A DNA stretch of 55,413 nt from Stentor coeruleus (GCA_001970955.1 MPUH01000423.1:1-55413); one strand, 5' to 3'; counted from the stretch's first letter, positions 22,200 to 32,653 are shown. Numbers and translations: made by a program. The notes: generated from the letters alone by a model not told the origin.

Positions 22200-23273
22200 T
22201 TAAAGTGGAGCACTAGTTTTTTCTGGAAGTTTTCTTTTGCCTTCGAGCCAGACACCTTCAATTTTTTCATTCCCATTTGTGAAAACCCCTTTGCCGTGTT
22301 GCTTTCCATTTCTCCATTCACCTTCATACCTTTTCCCATCTGGCCATTCGAAAACCCCATAGCCTTCTTTCTTGTCATCAACATACTCACCAGTGTACTT
22401 ACGCCCATCAGGCCATGTAAACTCACCTTTGCCATGCATTTTGTTACTCTGCCAGGTACCTATGTAAATCCTTCCATCAATCCAAGAATATTTGCCATGG
22501 CCATGAATATCATTGTTACTGAACTTGCCTTCATAGGTACTTCCATCAGACCAGACAAATTTTCCTTCCCCATGCTTTTGTCCATTGAAATAATTCCCTT
22601 CATAATTTGATCCATCAGGCCACTCTTCCTTCCCATGGCCATGCTGCTTATCATTAACCCAACTGCCTTCATAACGAGCACCATCTGTATGCAAATACAC
22701 TCCAAAACCATGAGCTTTATCATCCACCCAATCACCCTCATAAACATCACCGTCACCATGTATCAGCCTTCCTCGTCCATTAGCCTTATCATTTTTCCAA
22801 TATCCTTCATATTTTGATCCGTCATTCCACATTTGAAGACCTTTACCATGTCTTTCATTCTTAGTATTCCATTCTCCAATATAAATTGCATTATTTTCTA
22901 GCTTGACTGCATTTTTCTGAACTTTAAGTATACCATCATCAGGTACGCTAGGGTAAACAAATTGACCCAATTTTCTTTCACTCGCTAAAGTTGCAGTATT
23001 AGAGTAGTCAGGAATTGGTCCTGTGAGTTCCTGTAAGTTCTCACGATTAGCTATCAAAAAAGGAGAAGAGTTTAAAGGAGTTCGGCTTAGTTCTCGTCGA
23101 CACCTTCGTTCTAGATGACCTCTTATTATGCTTTGAAGCTGAATTATATATTCAATTGTATAAAACTTATTGCTTGAGTCTCTTTGACCTTTATACACAT
23201 CATCTCTATCTATTGTATTCATTTGTCCATCTTCAGCGTTAAATGCTTTAAGACAAGTGCAATTCGCTCCCAT
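22200..23273 (-). CDS. MORN-repeat protein with predicted myristoyl/palmitoyl N-terminus
   Basis: A 357-residue protein with ATG at 23273. The N-terminus MGANCTC has Gly2 and Thr6, fitting the N-myristoylation pattern, with Cys5 and Cys7 placed for palmitoylation. An IQ-like helix (LQSIIRGHLERRCRREL, about 46-62) may bind calmodulin or centrin. From about residue 128 to the end there are ten MORN repeats (YIGEW, YEGYW, YEGDW, YEGSW, YEGNY, YEGKF, YIGTW, YTGEY, YEGEW, IEGVW). A membrane-attached cortical or ciliary role is likely. The start is 55 bp from the end of an ABHD17-type hydrolase gene on the same strand. Confidence 0.9.
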   Translation of the reverse strand: MGANCTCLKAFNAEDGQMNTIDRDDVYKGQRDSSNKFYTIEYIIQLQSIIRGHLERRCRRELSRTPLNSSPFLIANRENLQELTGPIPDYSNTATLASERKLGQFVYPSVPDDGILKVQKNAVKLENNAIYIGEWNTKNERHGKGLQMWNDGSKYEGYWKNDKANGRGRLIHGDGDVYEGDWVDDKAHGFGVYLHTDGARYEGSWVNDKQHGHGKEEWPDGSNYEGNYFNGQKHGEGKFVWSDGSTYEGKFSNNDIHGHGKYSWIDGRIYIGTWQSNKMHGKGEFTWPDGRKYTGEYVDDKKEGYGVFEWPDGKRYEGEWRNGKQHGKGVFTNGNEKIEGVWLEGKRKLPEKTSAPL

Positions 23274-23328
23274 GTATTTTTTTGTTTTTCAAATTAAATG
23301 GCAGGGGTAACTAGAAACTACATACAAA

Positions 23329-24324
23329 TTAATCATTATTACATACCTCATTAGTTGGCATAATCTTTGTATAAGCGACTTTACTGCTCTCCATTTCAGC
23401 AGAGATACTTTTTTTCCCGTCACTTAATAATCCCATTGATCCATAAGCGCTTTCTACAAGCCCAAGTTTATTTTCTGCAACTCTATTCAAAAACTCAGTG
23501 ATTTTTTCAAGATAAATTTTCCTAAACTTCTCTTCAATATCGTTATGTCCCGCTTTAGGAAACCAGGCTGGCCATGGACTTTGTATTTCACAGATTAGAG
23601 CTTCACCATGGGTATGTGGGATTTCTGTATCTTCAGTTCCATGCATGATAAAAATTGGGCATTTTATTGAGGTGATTTTTTTTATGTTAGGAAATGCATT
23701 GTACCAGGCTGACTTTTTAGGGTTGTCATTTATGAAATGTAAACCTGAAGCTAATGGACTATGGAGGATAACTCCTGCTATTTGGACTTTCGTTGCTAGG
23801 TCGCAAACCGCTGCTGAGCCTATGCTTTGGCCATAGAGGACTATGAATTTCCATCCGATTTCTTGACTTATAAGGAAGTTATAAGCTGCTCTTATGTCAG
23901 AGTACATATGCTGCTCTGATGGCTTGCCAGTTGCTTCTCCATAGCCAGAATATTCAAAGATTAGGATGGATACTTTTAGTTGCATGGCAAGGTCAGAGAT
24001 AAAGTTGTACATAAGCCCAATATCAGTAGAATTACCATGTGCATACAAAAGAGTAAACTCTGAGTAGAGATTTTTAAAGTATACAACAGGTATAACTGAT
24101 TTATGTAAAGTAGTCACTGTTGATACAATAATTTTTATCCAAGGCACTGAGATCGGATGGATAATGCTACTATTTTCATCTATAAGTATTATTTTAAAAC
24201 CTTTACCCATTCTAAAAATTCTATAGCCTTGAGGACGGGGTGGGTAAAAAGCTACAGTTCTTGTAACAATATCTTTGCATCCACACATACTTACACAGCA
24301 AAGAAAGCATTCTAAAAGTTTCAT
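23329..24324 (-). CDS. ABHD17-type alpha/beta hydrolase (candidate protein depalmitoylase)
   Basis: A 331-residue protein starting at ATG 24324. Its cysteine-rich N-terminus (MKLLECFLCCVSMCGC) would be palmitoylated and bring it to membranes, as in the ABHD17/FAM108 family. The alpha/beta hydrolase core shows LLYAHGNSTD (about 92-101), the nucleophile elbow GQSIGS (Ser167), HGTED (Asp232) and AGHND (His260), so the catalytic triad is complete. ABHD17 enzymes remove palmitate from substrates such as Ras and synaptic scaffolds. The roughly 60-residue C-terminal tail is Ser/Lys-rich and not conserved. A substrate cannot be deduced, though the upstream gene encodes a candidate acylated MORN protein. 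Confidence 0.9.
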   Translation of the reverse strand: MKLLECFLCCVSMCGCKDIVTRTVAFYPPRPQGYRIFRMGKGFKIILIDENSSIIHPISVPWIKIIVSTVTTLHKSVIPVVYFKNLYSEFTLLYAHGNSTDIGLMYNFISDLAMQLKVSILIFEYSGYGEATGKPSEQHMYSDIRAAYNFLISQEIGWKFIVLYGQSIGSAAVCDLATKVQIAGVILHSPLASGLHFINDNPKKSAWYNAFPNIKKITSIKCPIFIMHGTEDTEIPHTHGEALICEIQSPWPAWFPKAGHNDIEEKFRKIYLEKITEFLNRVAENKLGLVESAYGSMGLLSDGKKSISAEMESSKVAYTKIMPTNEVCNND

Positions 24325-24706
24325 AATAATTTGTATAAGATAAAGTGCAAAAAATATTAAATCACTATCTTAATCTAATCGAGTAACTGCAAGCTTAATG
24401 CCTGCCCTTTGCTTAATTAGGTTTCAATTATGATGGGAAAATTTATGAAAGATTCAAGAGGTCTTTTTATGCTACATGTGCTTATAGGGTTAAATTTCTC
24501 AAATCACTGATTTACTCTCCATCACAACTCTTATCTAAATAAAATATTTTGCTTCAGATCCATATAAAAGGGCCTTTTGAAATTATACTTCTGACCTCAA
24601 TCGTATTTTCTTCTAAATCTAACAAAATCCATAATAAAATCTAAATTCTAGTATATCATTTCCCAAAACTAATAAAAGTATTAATTTTGTCTATAATCTC
24701 TTTACA
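24325..24706. other. Short AT-rich spacer
   Basis: Nothing recognisable. It is the region upstream of the ABHD17-type gene and downstream of the 144-residue gene, both on the minus strand. Confidence 0.5.
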
Positions 24707-25141
24707 CTATCCCATTTTAATTATCCCACTACCCCTAGCTCTCTCAAAAGCCTCCTTATGAATTTTTAAATGTATCGTCACAAGCTCTTCCAACATACTC
24801 GTATAGCAATCTTTCTCACAATATAATGTCGATTTCACCACAATCCAGCAAGCTTCAGCATTCTGATAATAGCATTCTGCCAGTTCAGATTCTGGTATTT
24901 TCTTATATTCTTCAGTCAAGTTTTTCATTATTTCTTCTCGATTTGCCAATCCTATTTCTAATTTTTTCTTGCTTTCCACTATGACAAAATCATTAAACAT
25001 TGGATGTTCCCTATAAGCATCAGCATAAAAATTTATAACAATCGATTCGTCAAAGCGGCATATAAGTTCTAATCGTTCTGGATTTTCTTTGTTATCGACC
25101 TGATTATTTTTAGCAAATTTCTCAAGACCATAGCATTCCAT
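24707..25141 (-). CDS. Unknown 144-residue protein
   Basis: ATG at 25141, stop at 24707. I recognise no family. The protein is soluble and mostly helical with a charged character (SKKKLEIGLANREEIMKNL, KKIPESELAECYYQNAEACW). It begins only 12 bp after the stop of the DUF789 gene on the same strand. No 15-nt intron that could join the two frames is present between them, so I keep them separate. Confidence 0.6.
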   Translation of the reverse strand: MECYGLEKFAKNNQVDNKENPERLELICRFDESIVINFYADAYREHPMFNDFVIVESKKKLEIGLANREEIMKNLTEEYKKIPESELAECYYQNAEACWIVVKSTLYCEKDCYTSMLEELVTIHLKIHKEAFERARGSGIIKMG

Positions 25142-25153
25142 TTTATCTATTAA

Positions 25154-25765
25154 TTATATATTTCGAATAGAATTTGACGAGTCTCTGCTTAAGATAAAGT
25201 TGAAGTCGTGATGCAAAGTTTTTAGAGATTTGTGAAAGTTTTGTGCTTGGAGTACTAATTTGGACTTGATTGTCGTCCAATGATTAGTAAGGTCAATGTT
25301 TATATTTTGTTGATCATATACATTTACCCATTCGTTTGGGATTTTAAATGTTAGTAATCCATCGACTAACAAATATCCTGCCTGGTTAATATCAAGCTTA
25401 TAATAAACTAGAATCGAGCCATAAAGCTTTCCTGGAGGGAGTTTGTTTATTGGGACCCATAATATTGACATCCAAGAGTCTTGTAAAGGCTCACTTTTTG
25501 GGTCTAGCTCCACTATTTTTTCATATAAACTAGGTCGTAAATGAGGTGGGTTCACTTCATAATATTCACAATCTGGAAGGGACAATGCACTTAATGTTGG
25601 TTGGAAATAAATAATCTCATCTTGAGTTAGTTTGACTTCTACACCAAATACGCATGGGATTTTAAAAGCTCCTAGTAGACTTTTAAATGTGTAAGGATAA
25701 GTAACTACTGGAGTTGTGGAGGTTAAGAAACTTTCTAAATTGCTCCAGCCGGATAATGATGGCAT
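25154..25765 (-). CDS. DUF789-family protein
   Basis: A 203-residue protein starting at ATG 25765. Its opening (SGWSNLESFLTSTTPVV), the middle IIYFQPTLSALSLP, and DSWMSILWVPINKLPPGKL match the order and wording of DUF789, a family best known from plants (there about 300 residues) and of unknown biochemical role. The ciliate form is shorter, lacking most of the linker regions. Recognition is from memory of the family pattern, and a profile search would settle it. Confidence 0.75.
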   Translation of the reverse strand: MPSLSGWSNLESFLTSTTPVVTYPYTFKSLLGAFKIPCVFGVEVKLTQDEIIYFQPTLSALSLPDCEYYEVNPPHLRPSLYEKIVELDPKSEPLQDSWMSILWVPINKLPPGKLYGSILVYYKLDINQAGYLLVDGLLTFKIPNEWVNVYDQQNINIDLTNHWTTIKSKLVLQAQNFHKSLKTLHHDFNFILSRDSSNSIRNI

Positions 25766-26320
25766 TTAAATTATGAATCCCGGGGGACTTTTGCATATTA
25801 TTGAAGAATTTAAATAAGAAAATGATTTAAGAAAGTTTGAGGTGAGGATGGGTTATATGGAATCTCTTTGGCTTGTGAAGCTCTTTGGAAGGTCTTGANT
25901 GAGGTGAGGATGGGTTATATGGAATCTCTTTGGCTTGTGAAGCTCTTTGGAAGGTCTTGATAAAGTTGGGGATGAGATTTGAAAGTATTTTTCGAATTAT
26001 TAGGATTTGGTTTTATAATAGTTTATTATTGACGCTTTTGGGTAATTATGAAAATTTATGGATGCTTTGTAGTAATTTAATAATTTTATTATGTAAATAA
26101 TTCTCATAAACAAGAGTTTACTATATTATAAGCTGTTAAACAAATATGGACAAATTTACTTATTAAAATTCTAAACTTCATATTGCTACGTCTATATCCC
26201 AAAATAATCTCCAAACCATTATTTCTCCTTAACAACACATAAATCTTCAACCCTTTTACCCTCAATCATCACCTAATCCTAAAACCTTCACATCCCAGAA
26301 GTATTTTGTATATTTTAAAA
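25766..26320. other. Spacer with duplicated overlap
   Basis: No gene. It contains the N-flanked duplicate at 25838-25960 and otherwise AT-rich sequence. Confidence 0.5.
25838..25960. repeat. Duplicated contig overlap around N at 25899
   Basis: The 61-bp segment 25838-25898 is repeated exactly at 25900-25960 with one N between. Confidence 0.9.
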
Positions 26321-27535
26321 TTAGTTTCTATATCTACTAACTTCCCTTCTAAATATTTCTCTAAGTGTAAATAAATCAACTTCCTGCTCTCCATCAAATA
26401 CAAAATCAGCCGGGGCTTTAGCTAGGATTTCATAATTGTTATCCCTTACTGGGAAGAAATAAGGGTGGTTCAATGCTTGATCCAGAGTTATTCGTTTACG
26501 AGGGTTAAAGGACAACATTTTTTTCAGCAAATCCAGCTCACTCGATGTTATTGCAGGAAAATTATCTCTTAAATCCTTTGGAGGAGTAGGGGGAAAAGCT
26601 TCAACATACCTTTTAGCTTTAGGGTCAGTAATAAAGGTCAGGTCCTGATTTGTCCCAACGATTTGAAATATAAGACTTAGTTGGTCATATTCAGAACAAG
26701 GATATCCAGCTTTCATTTCATTAGTACTTAAATCTGGTGATAGAGGAAAGCAGCTTTTTCCAGGAAATAAAGGCGTTCTTTCAACGTATTGGGGTATATT
26801 TTCTCTTATCATCCCAAGCATTTCAGCAAATACACAACCCAAACTCCATACATCCATTTCTTTCCCATATTCTCTCTCCATTAAAATGACCTCAGGAGCC
26901 CTATACCACCTCGTCACCACATGTCCAGTCAATATCCTCGAAATTCCTTTCTTTGCCCTCTGATTGGGGTCATCCTCAACACAATGGTCCCATTGTTCCC
27001 TCTTCGAATTCTCCACCCCTTCTTCAAAATTCAGCCTTCTATAGCTTCTTGAAAGCCCGAAATCACAGATTTTCAATGAACAGTTTGAGTTTATAAGAAT
27101 GTTTGCAGGCTTTATATCTCTATGCATTATATTAGCTGAGTGCATATACCTACATCCACATATAGCTTGGTACATAAGAAACCTCACTTGACTATGATCT
27201 AAGTATGTCGGGGATTTACAGAGTTTTTTTAGGTCAGCTTCAGCGTATTCCATAGCAATGTAAACATTATTGTAGCTGTCAGAGTTCACAGGGATGATGA
27301 TATCTTTGATTTTAACTATGTTTGGGTGGTCGAGAGTCCTCATTATGCAGATTTCTCGCAGCATGTGTTTGGCTTCAATTTCATCCTCAAAAATCGACTT
27401 CACGTTTTTGATAGCTATTTTTTCGCCAATTGTCGTATCTCTAGCTTCAAATACAGATCCATATGTCCCTTTACCAACTTTTCTCACTAACTCGTATTTA
27501 GGGCCTATATTCCATTTCGGCAATCGCTCTGACAT
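26321..27535 (-). CDS. Atypical MAP kinase with TGH activation motif
   Basis: A 404-residue CMGC kinase. It has the Gly loop GKGTYGSVFE, Lys43 (AIKNVK), HRDIKPAN (Asp140) and DFG (158-160), so it should be active. The activation segment carries an insertion of about 35 residues (SYRRLNFEEG ... KKGIS) and ends ILTGHVVTRWYRAPEV, with Thr203-Gly-His205 where classical MAP kinases have Thr-x-Tyr. The MAPK insert contains PLFPGKSCFPLSPD. The long loop, the TxH motif and this insert resemble apicomplexan MAPK2 (Plasmodium map-2, TSH). Such kinases would not rely on dual Thr/Tyr phosphorylation. Upstream activators are not apparent here. Confidence 0.9.
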   Translation of the reverse strand: MSERLPKWNIGPKYELVRKVGKGTYGSVFEARDTTIGEKIAIKNVKSIFEDEIEAKHMLREICIMRTLDHPNIVKIKDIIIPVNSDSYNNVYIAMEYAEADLKKLCKSPTYLDHSQVRFLMYQAICGCRYMHSANIMHRDIKPANILINSNCSLKICDFGLSRSYRRLNFEEGVENSKREQWDHCVEDDPNQRAKKGISRILTGHVVTRWYRAPEVILMEREYGKEMDVWSLGCVFAEMLGMIRENIPQYVERTPLFPGKSCFPLSPDLSTNEMKAGYPCSEYDQLSLIFQIVGTNQDLTFITDPKAKRYVEAFPPTPPKDLRDNFPAITSSELDLLKKMLSFNPRKRITLDQALNHPYFFPVRDNNYEILAKAPADFVFDGEQEVDLFTLREIFRREVSRYRN

Positions 27536-27946
27536 TTATGTGCTATTTTGAGCTTTGTCAATATATAAACCTATATCTTTAAGGGTTGTTTGGAATATGC
27601 TAACATAGAGGATATAGAGTAATTGATTTTAAATGGTTTTTAATATTTTTTTTTTGAAATAAAATGGACTTGGTTTTTTATAAAGGATGAAGTGTTGAAA
27701 AGATTTTAGGGCTTTAACTATGGGATTAATGATTTACTTTGTGAAGGTGATTTTATTATTTTAAGGGAATGTTAGGATTTTATTAAAAAATCAGCAATTG
27801 TGGCAAAGCTTGTTTATAGAAATGATAATTTTGAGCATTTAATATGAATTAAAGCTAATATTTCTAATACCAAATTAGCCAGTAAAAGTCAATATTCAAA
27901 AAGGTCTAGACAATGTTTATTTTATGCATATATAAATATCCAATGA
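27536..27946. other. AT-rich spacer
   Basis: Nothing supported; it is the upstream region of the MAP kinase and the 3' region of the next minus-strand gene. Confidence 0.5.
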
Positions 27947-28555
27947 CTAAAAAACTGAACATTTTTTGCAGCACCTGTGACAACAGCTCTGCTTTTTCTT
28001 CTCTTCATCAATACAAGCACTAGACTGTAATAAAGTGCTACTATCATACTGTTTAGCAAGTTCATCAACTTCCTTCAAAGCTTTTTTTTCATTCTTCCCT
28101 TCACCAATTTTAACATCTTTTTTATTCATCTCTATAGCAAGGTCTTGCAGCTCACTTACTTCCTTAATAATATCATTTTTTCCTTTTTCTTTTTTATCCT
28201 ATATACCTAATACTTTCTTATATCCACTTCGTATATATTCATAAATGCTCCAATATTGATCACTCCATGAATCCTGATAATCAGCAGTAAGCAGGCTGTA
28301 TTTTTCTGAAAGCTCTTCAAGTTTAGACCTATCTTCATCATATCTTAATGAAATGTTTAAAAACTCAGCTCCTTGGTAAATCGCATCTTCTAACAATATG
28401 TATTGATTCATGAACTATATGTTAAGCACCATTTCTAACTGAGATAAGACCAAATGCTCAGCACGAAGTTCTTCAACAACAGACTCAAAAACCGTAAGTC
28501 GATCTTCCAAATCGTCCAAGTCTTGGATTTTTGGGCCTCCTTCCATTTCACTCAT
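27947..28555 (-). CDS. Coiled-coil protein with cysteine-rich CaaX-like tail
   Basis: Three exons (28555-28430, 28414-28214, 28198-27947) joined by two 15-nt introns give 192 residues. The start MSEMEGGPKIQDLDDLEDRL is recovered only after splicing. The protein is acidic and helical (about 10-100), then Lys-rich (YKKDKKEKGKNDIIKEVSEL). It ends SCCHRCCKKCSVF, where CSVF fits a CaaX prenylation box preceded by possible palmitoylation cysteines. I do not recognise the family. It is divergent from the FYVE-like gene, 226 bp away, which also ends in a Cys-rich CaaX-like tail. A membrane-attached tether or adaptor is a reasonable inference. Confidence 0.8.
28199..28213 (-). other. 15-nt intron (coiled-coil CaaX gene, intron 2)
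   Basis: Reads GTATTAGGTATATAG, phase 0. Removal joins SGYKK to DKKEKGKND in frame. Confidence 0.88.
28415..28429 (-). other. 15-nt intron (coiled-coil CaaX gene, intron 1)
   Basis: Reads GTGCTTAACATATAG, phase 0. It starts GTG instead of GTA. Removal joins LVLSQLEM to FMNQYILLEDAIY. Confidence 0.88.
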
Positions 28556-28781
28556 CTTTAATATTCCTTCATTTACTCTCCTGAACTAAATCTAAAACTC
28601 TACTCATTAAACATATACAGTATTACATATAAATATCAAAAGACTTTATAAAAAAATAGTAGATTAGATACATGATGATTGTACTAAGAAAGAGTTTTGC
28701 ATATAAAAGCCTATAAATTGTAAATAAAAAGCACAAAATTATAATAATTACTATAAACATTCAATACTTTATATATAAAGT

Positions 28782-29507
28782 ATGACTAACATAATGAAAT
28801 CCTCATACAAAAATTACTGTCACGTTTGTGGGGCCACCTTCTCCCTTACAAGTTCAAAAAAACTATGCCACAGTTGCCAATTGCCAGTATGCAAAGACCA
28901 TTCATCCAATTCTTCACCTTACATATGTGATTTCTGCTATAAAGAAAACCTTCTTATCAACTACCAGTTTTCCAATAAAGATCTTAGAGACCAACTCAAA
29001 TTCGAACTCCTTGATATTACATCACAAAACCAAACTACCAAAATCTCCCTACAGGAAAGCGAAATTAAACTAAAACATTACCAAGGGATACTTAAAAACA
29101 CTCAAGAAAAAATCAAAAGTCTTAAAACAATGTATGAGGAAAAAATAAGCAAAGAAATTGAACGGAACAATATTTTTCAAGAAAATTATAATAATTTGAA
29201 GAAATCCACTGATGAAATTGCCTTTGGGGAAGAAGCTTTGAAGAAGAAAATTGAGAGTGTAAATGGGCAAATTGATGAAGTTAAAGGGAAAATTTCTAGG
29301 AATAAAGAGATAAAAATTGGGTTGGATGAGGAGATTGGAGGGTTGAGGGAAAAAGTTAGATTGTATGTACCTTTGAAGGGTATTAAGACGAGCATTTGTA
29401 AGATTTGTTTACATAAAGTTGAGTATATTTATAGAAGTACAGCAGAGGGGAGTATTGTGAAAGATGTTGTTATTACTAATAAGCCATGCTGTTGTATGGT
29501 TATTTGA
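28782..29507 (+). CDS. FYVE-like zinc finger, coiled-coil protein with CaaX-like tail
   Basis: A 241-residue protein starting at ATG 28782. Eight zinc ligands with FYVE-type spacing are visible: C13-x2-C16, C29-x2-C32, C37-x2-H40, C49-x2-C52. The basic R(R/K)HHCR motif that binds PI3P in classical FYVE domains is missing, so lipid specificity is uncertain. Residues about 75-195 form a long coiled coil. A C-terminal pair CKICLHKVEYIYR is followed by the end PCCCMVI, where CMVI fits a CaaX box after two more cysteines. The stop is TGA. If TGA were read as Trp, the CaaX end would be lost, which supports the standard code. Confidence 0.8.
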   Translation: MTNIMKSSYKNYCHVCGATFSLTSSKKLCHSCQLPVCKDHSSNSSPYICDFCYKENLLINYQFSNKDLRDQLKFELLDITSQNQTTKISLQESEIKLKHYQGILKNTQEKIKSLKTMYEEKISKEIERNNIFQENYNNLKKSTDEIAFGEEALKKKIESVNGQIDEVKGKISRNKEIKIGLDEEIGGLREKVRLYVPLKGIKTSICKICLHKVEYIYRSTAEGSIVKDVVITNKPCCCMVI

Positions 29508-30050
29508 ATATATCTCATCATTAATTACTATTTGCTAATTATCTGGAGTAATTTTTGGCTGAATTTTCAGATAAACTTCAGGCATTTTATTTTATATAAT
29601 TTTTGTAAGAGTAAATATAGACTAATACAATTCATGTGCTAATATTTATCGACAATATGCTTGATAAAAGCTTGTGTTTATTTTTTTATTATTTATATAG
29701 TATATATGATTACACTGAAACAATTAATTTCTAAAAGTTCAGGATTATGGAAATTTCAAGCTATTTATTAGAATCATGCTAAAAGTCTTTTTGCTTATAA
29801 GTTATTTTCATATTATCATCTTTCCTATGCTCTATCCTGCCTCCAAGCTAAATCTTTAATTTTCCTATTATTCAAACAATCTCAGCTTTTTCAAGCTAAA
29901 AGTGAAGGATAATTCTTTACTCTAGTTTCTTAAATATCAATACGCCAATTTTAAAAACCTGAAATTATAGGAAAATTATAATAAAACTTTAAAAATTCAT
30001 ATTTTTGCATCTTTTCAAACTTAATAATAACATAAAACCAAAATATTATA
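29508..30050. other. AT-rich spacer
   Basis: No gene or RNA that I can support. Confidence 0.5.
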
Positions 30051-32653
30051 ATGGTAAAAGTTTTAATTTGTATTATCTTGAGCTTTATCTATCCAATCCT
30101 CTTAAGTATCAGCCTAATAACCAACGAAAATTACTCTCCAATCTTCACCAAAGATGATCTCTCTAAAGAAACCAAACTTCCTTATATAGAATATTCATTA
30201 AAACCAAAAAAAAACATATGCAATGATCCTTCATGTCCATCTAAAACCTATATCCCAAATGATATTTACCTAAAAGCTAACCCTGATCAATTTCCTTTAT
30301 ACTCTGAAGCATCTGAGGACATATTCCAAAATCTTTCAGCACAAGAATTTGGGCCAAAGTGTATCCCAAGCACATTCGGCTATGATCCAAATTATGCTGA
30401 GACTATTTTCCCAACAAAATCCTTCCCTAAATGCCAAAACTCTATAAAACCTATAATCCACATAGACCAAAAAACAAACAAACTTTATATGGATTGCGAA
30501 AATGGGGAATACTACAAAGGGGTTAATATTGAAGATGAGCTAATCGGATATTCTCTATACAAAACCAAAGGAAAATCTTATACAAACCCAGTCAACCTAA
30601 CAGAAGATATTGAATGGGCATATGGGAATTGTCAAAAGTCTCAATATCCAGCCCAAGGAGCTACATATATACTAAAGAAAAATATTAATGCTAATGAATA
30701 CGCTAAAGCTANACCAAAGGAAAATCTTATACAAACCCAGTCAACCTAACAGAAGATATTGAATGGGCATATGGGAATTGTCAAAAGTCTCAATACCCAG
30801 CCCAAGGAGCTACATATATACTAAAGAAAAATATTAATGCTAATGAATACGCTAAAGCTAAAATGCAGAAAATGCAAGAAAACATGTTTAACTTTTATAG
30901 ATCTTCAGAAACTACCCCATTAACTGTATTAATGATATCAATAGACTCCATGTCCCGTAAGCATTTCTATAGAAAACTGCCTTTAACTCTAAAATACCTT
31001 AAATCCTTAAACAAAAACACATATAGAGTCTATGACTTTAAACTTCATAATATAATTGGCGACAACTCCATACCCAATGTATATAGTATCCTAACTGGTC
31101 AAAGCTATCCTTATTTAAGTTCAGAAGAAGAAAATTACAATATAAAAGCTAAAGATGACCTTATAAGGGATATTTCTATATGGACTTATCTTAGAGAAAA
31201 AGGTTGGGTTAGTCTTTTTGGTACTGAGTTTTGTAGTGATTATTTTTCATATGGGTTTGGTCGTAAACCTTCAGTTGATCATTTATCAGCTAAATTCTGG
31301 TGTGCGGGAGAAGTACTTTCAGGCTATAGAGATCTTTCAGAAAGGCAAAGGTGTATAGGTGCTCATAACTCACATTATTATCTATTAAATTATACTTATC
31401 AGTTCACACAAGAATATCAAGGGATTAACAAATGGGCACATATTATGATTCTCCCTGCTCATGAGGATTCAGGCACTATTATTTCTTCTCTTGATGAAGA
31501 TTTTGTTGATTTCCTTAAGAAATTTCTTAATGGTAAAGATCCGACTATTATATTTATATTAGCTGATCATGGACCTAGATATGGAGACTGGAAAAAAACA
31601 TTAGAAGGTTCTGAAGAGCATAAAATGCCTGTGCTATTTATGATAATCCCTACAGAAATATTATTAAAAATACCTTTTAGCTTTGACACTCTTGAGCATA
31701 ATACACGAAGATTGGTCACGAAATTCGACATTTATCTAACTTTAAAGCATATTGCTAATCTACCTTATTATATGAATTTTACTAAAGAGTCTGTTGAGAA
31801 TATTGAATGGCAAAGTGGGGTTGAAAATGGTCAAAGCTTGATGATAGAAAAAATCCCTGATGAAAAAACATGTGAATATGCAAAAATCAGATCTTTATGG
31901 TGTCCTTGTAATAATTATAGAGATATTGATTTGGATATAATGAGTGAGTTTACTGAGAAAATTATTAAAGTGTTTATTGATGGGATTGTGGAACAGATAA
32001 ATATAGAAGGTTATAGTAATTATAGGTATTATGCTTGGAAAGTATGTAGGAAAGTTATGTTTAAAGAGCTTATTGGTGCTGAGGTTATGCAGATTGGATC
32101 GTTTAGGCAACATTTCAGATTGAGGATATCTTTGCAGGAGGCCCCTGATGTTGTTGTTGAAAGCGAAATTGTCTTTACTCTTGAGCATTTGTTATCTAAA
32201 CCTGCAAAACAGTTTTATGGATTCCGCAATTTTTATATTGGGAAAAAATATATATATCACATCAAGTATATTAGAATAATTAAAGGATTAGATCCAGTTT
32301 GTGAAACTGCAGCATTAACTTTTGGGATTTATCCTGGCATTTGTATTTGTAAAGATTTAAATGAAATTAATTACTATACAGGATTAGAATTACTTAGTAA
32401 AACTATATACCAAGTTGCTGAATTAGGGCAAAATTGTACAACAGCTTGCAAGAATTTAAATAAAAAATGTTCAGCTTTGATTATGAATAATATGAATTGC
32501 AATATAATTACAAGTTATAGTTACTGTGAAAACTGTGAAGATAATGATGATTTTTTTGGTCCAGGATTTTATAATAATAAATGTTTTGTGACAAAAAGGT
32601 CTAGTTGTGACTCAGCTTCACAAACATTTTATCGGATTTGTGGATGTGCTTAA
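30051..32653 (+). CDS. DUF229 sulfatase-like secreted/membrane protein (split by assembly gap)
   Basis: The gene starts at ATG 30051 with a signal peptide (MVKVLICIILSFIYPILLSI). The frame breaks at the N (30712), but collapsing the 148-bp duplicate joins the two parts exactly and gives 817 residues. The core fits DUF229, part of the alkaline-phosphatase/sulfatase superfamily: LMISIDSMSRKHF near the nucleophile position, IPNVYSILTGQSYP, and FILADHGPRYGDW for metal ligands. DUF229 proteins have unknown substrates. The last 150 residues are rich in cysteines (CTTACKNLNKKC ... CENCEDN ... RICGCA), suggesting a disulfide-bonded extracellular domain not usual for the family. Confidence 0.85.
30564..30860. 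repeat. Duplicated contig overlap around N at 30712
   Basis: The segment 30564-30711 recurs at 30713-30860 (148 bp) with one synonymous-looking T/C difference. It lies inside the DUF229 gene and is the only thing that interrupts its frame. Confidence 0.93.

Noticed and set aside
25142-25153. Joining the DUF789 gene and the 144-residue gene into one
   Set aside because: The 12 bp between stop and start and their flanks contain no GT...AG pair of the required length; each frame has its own ATG.
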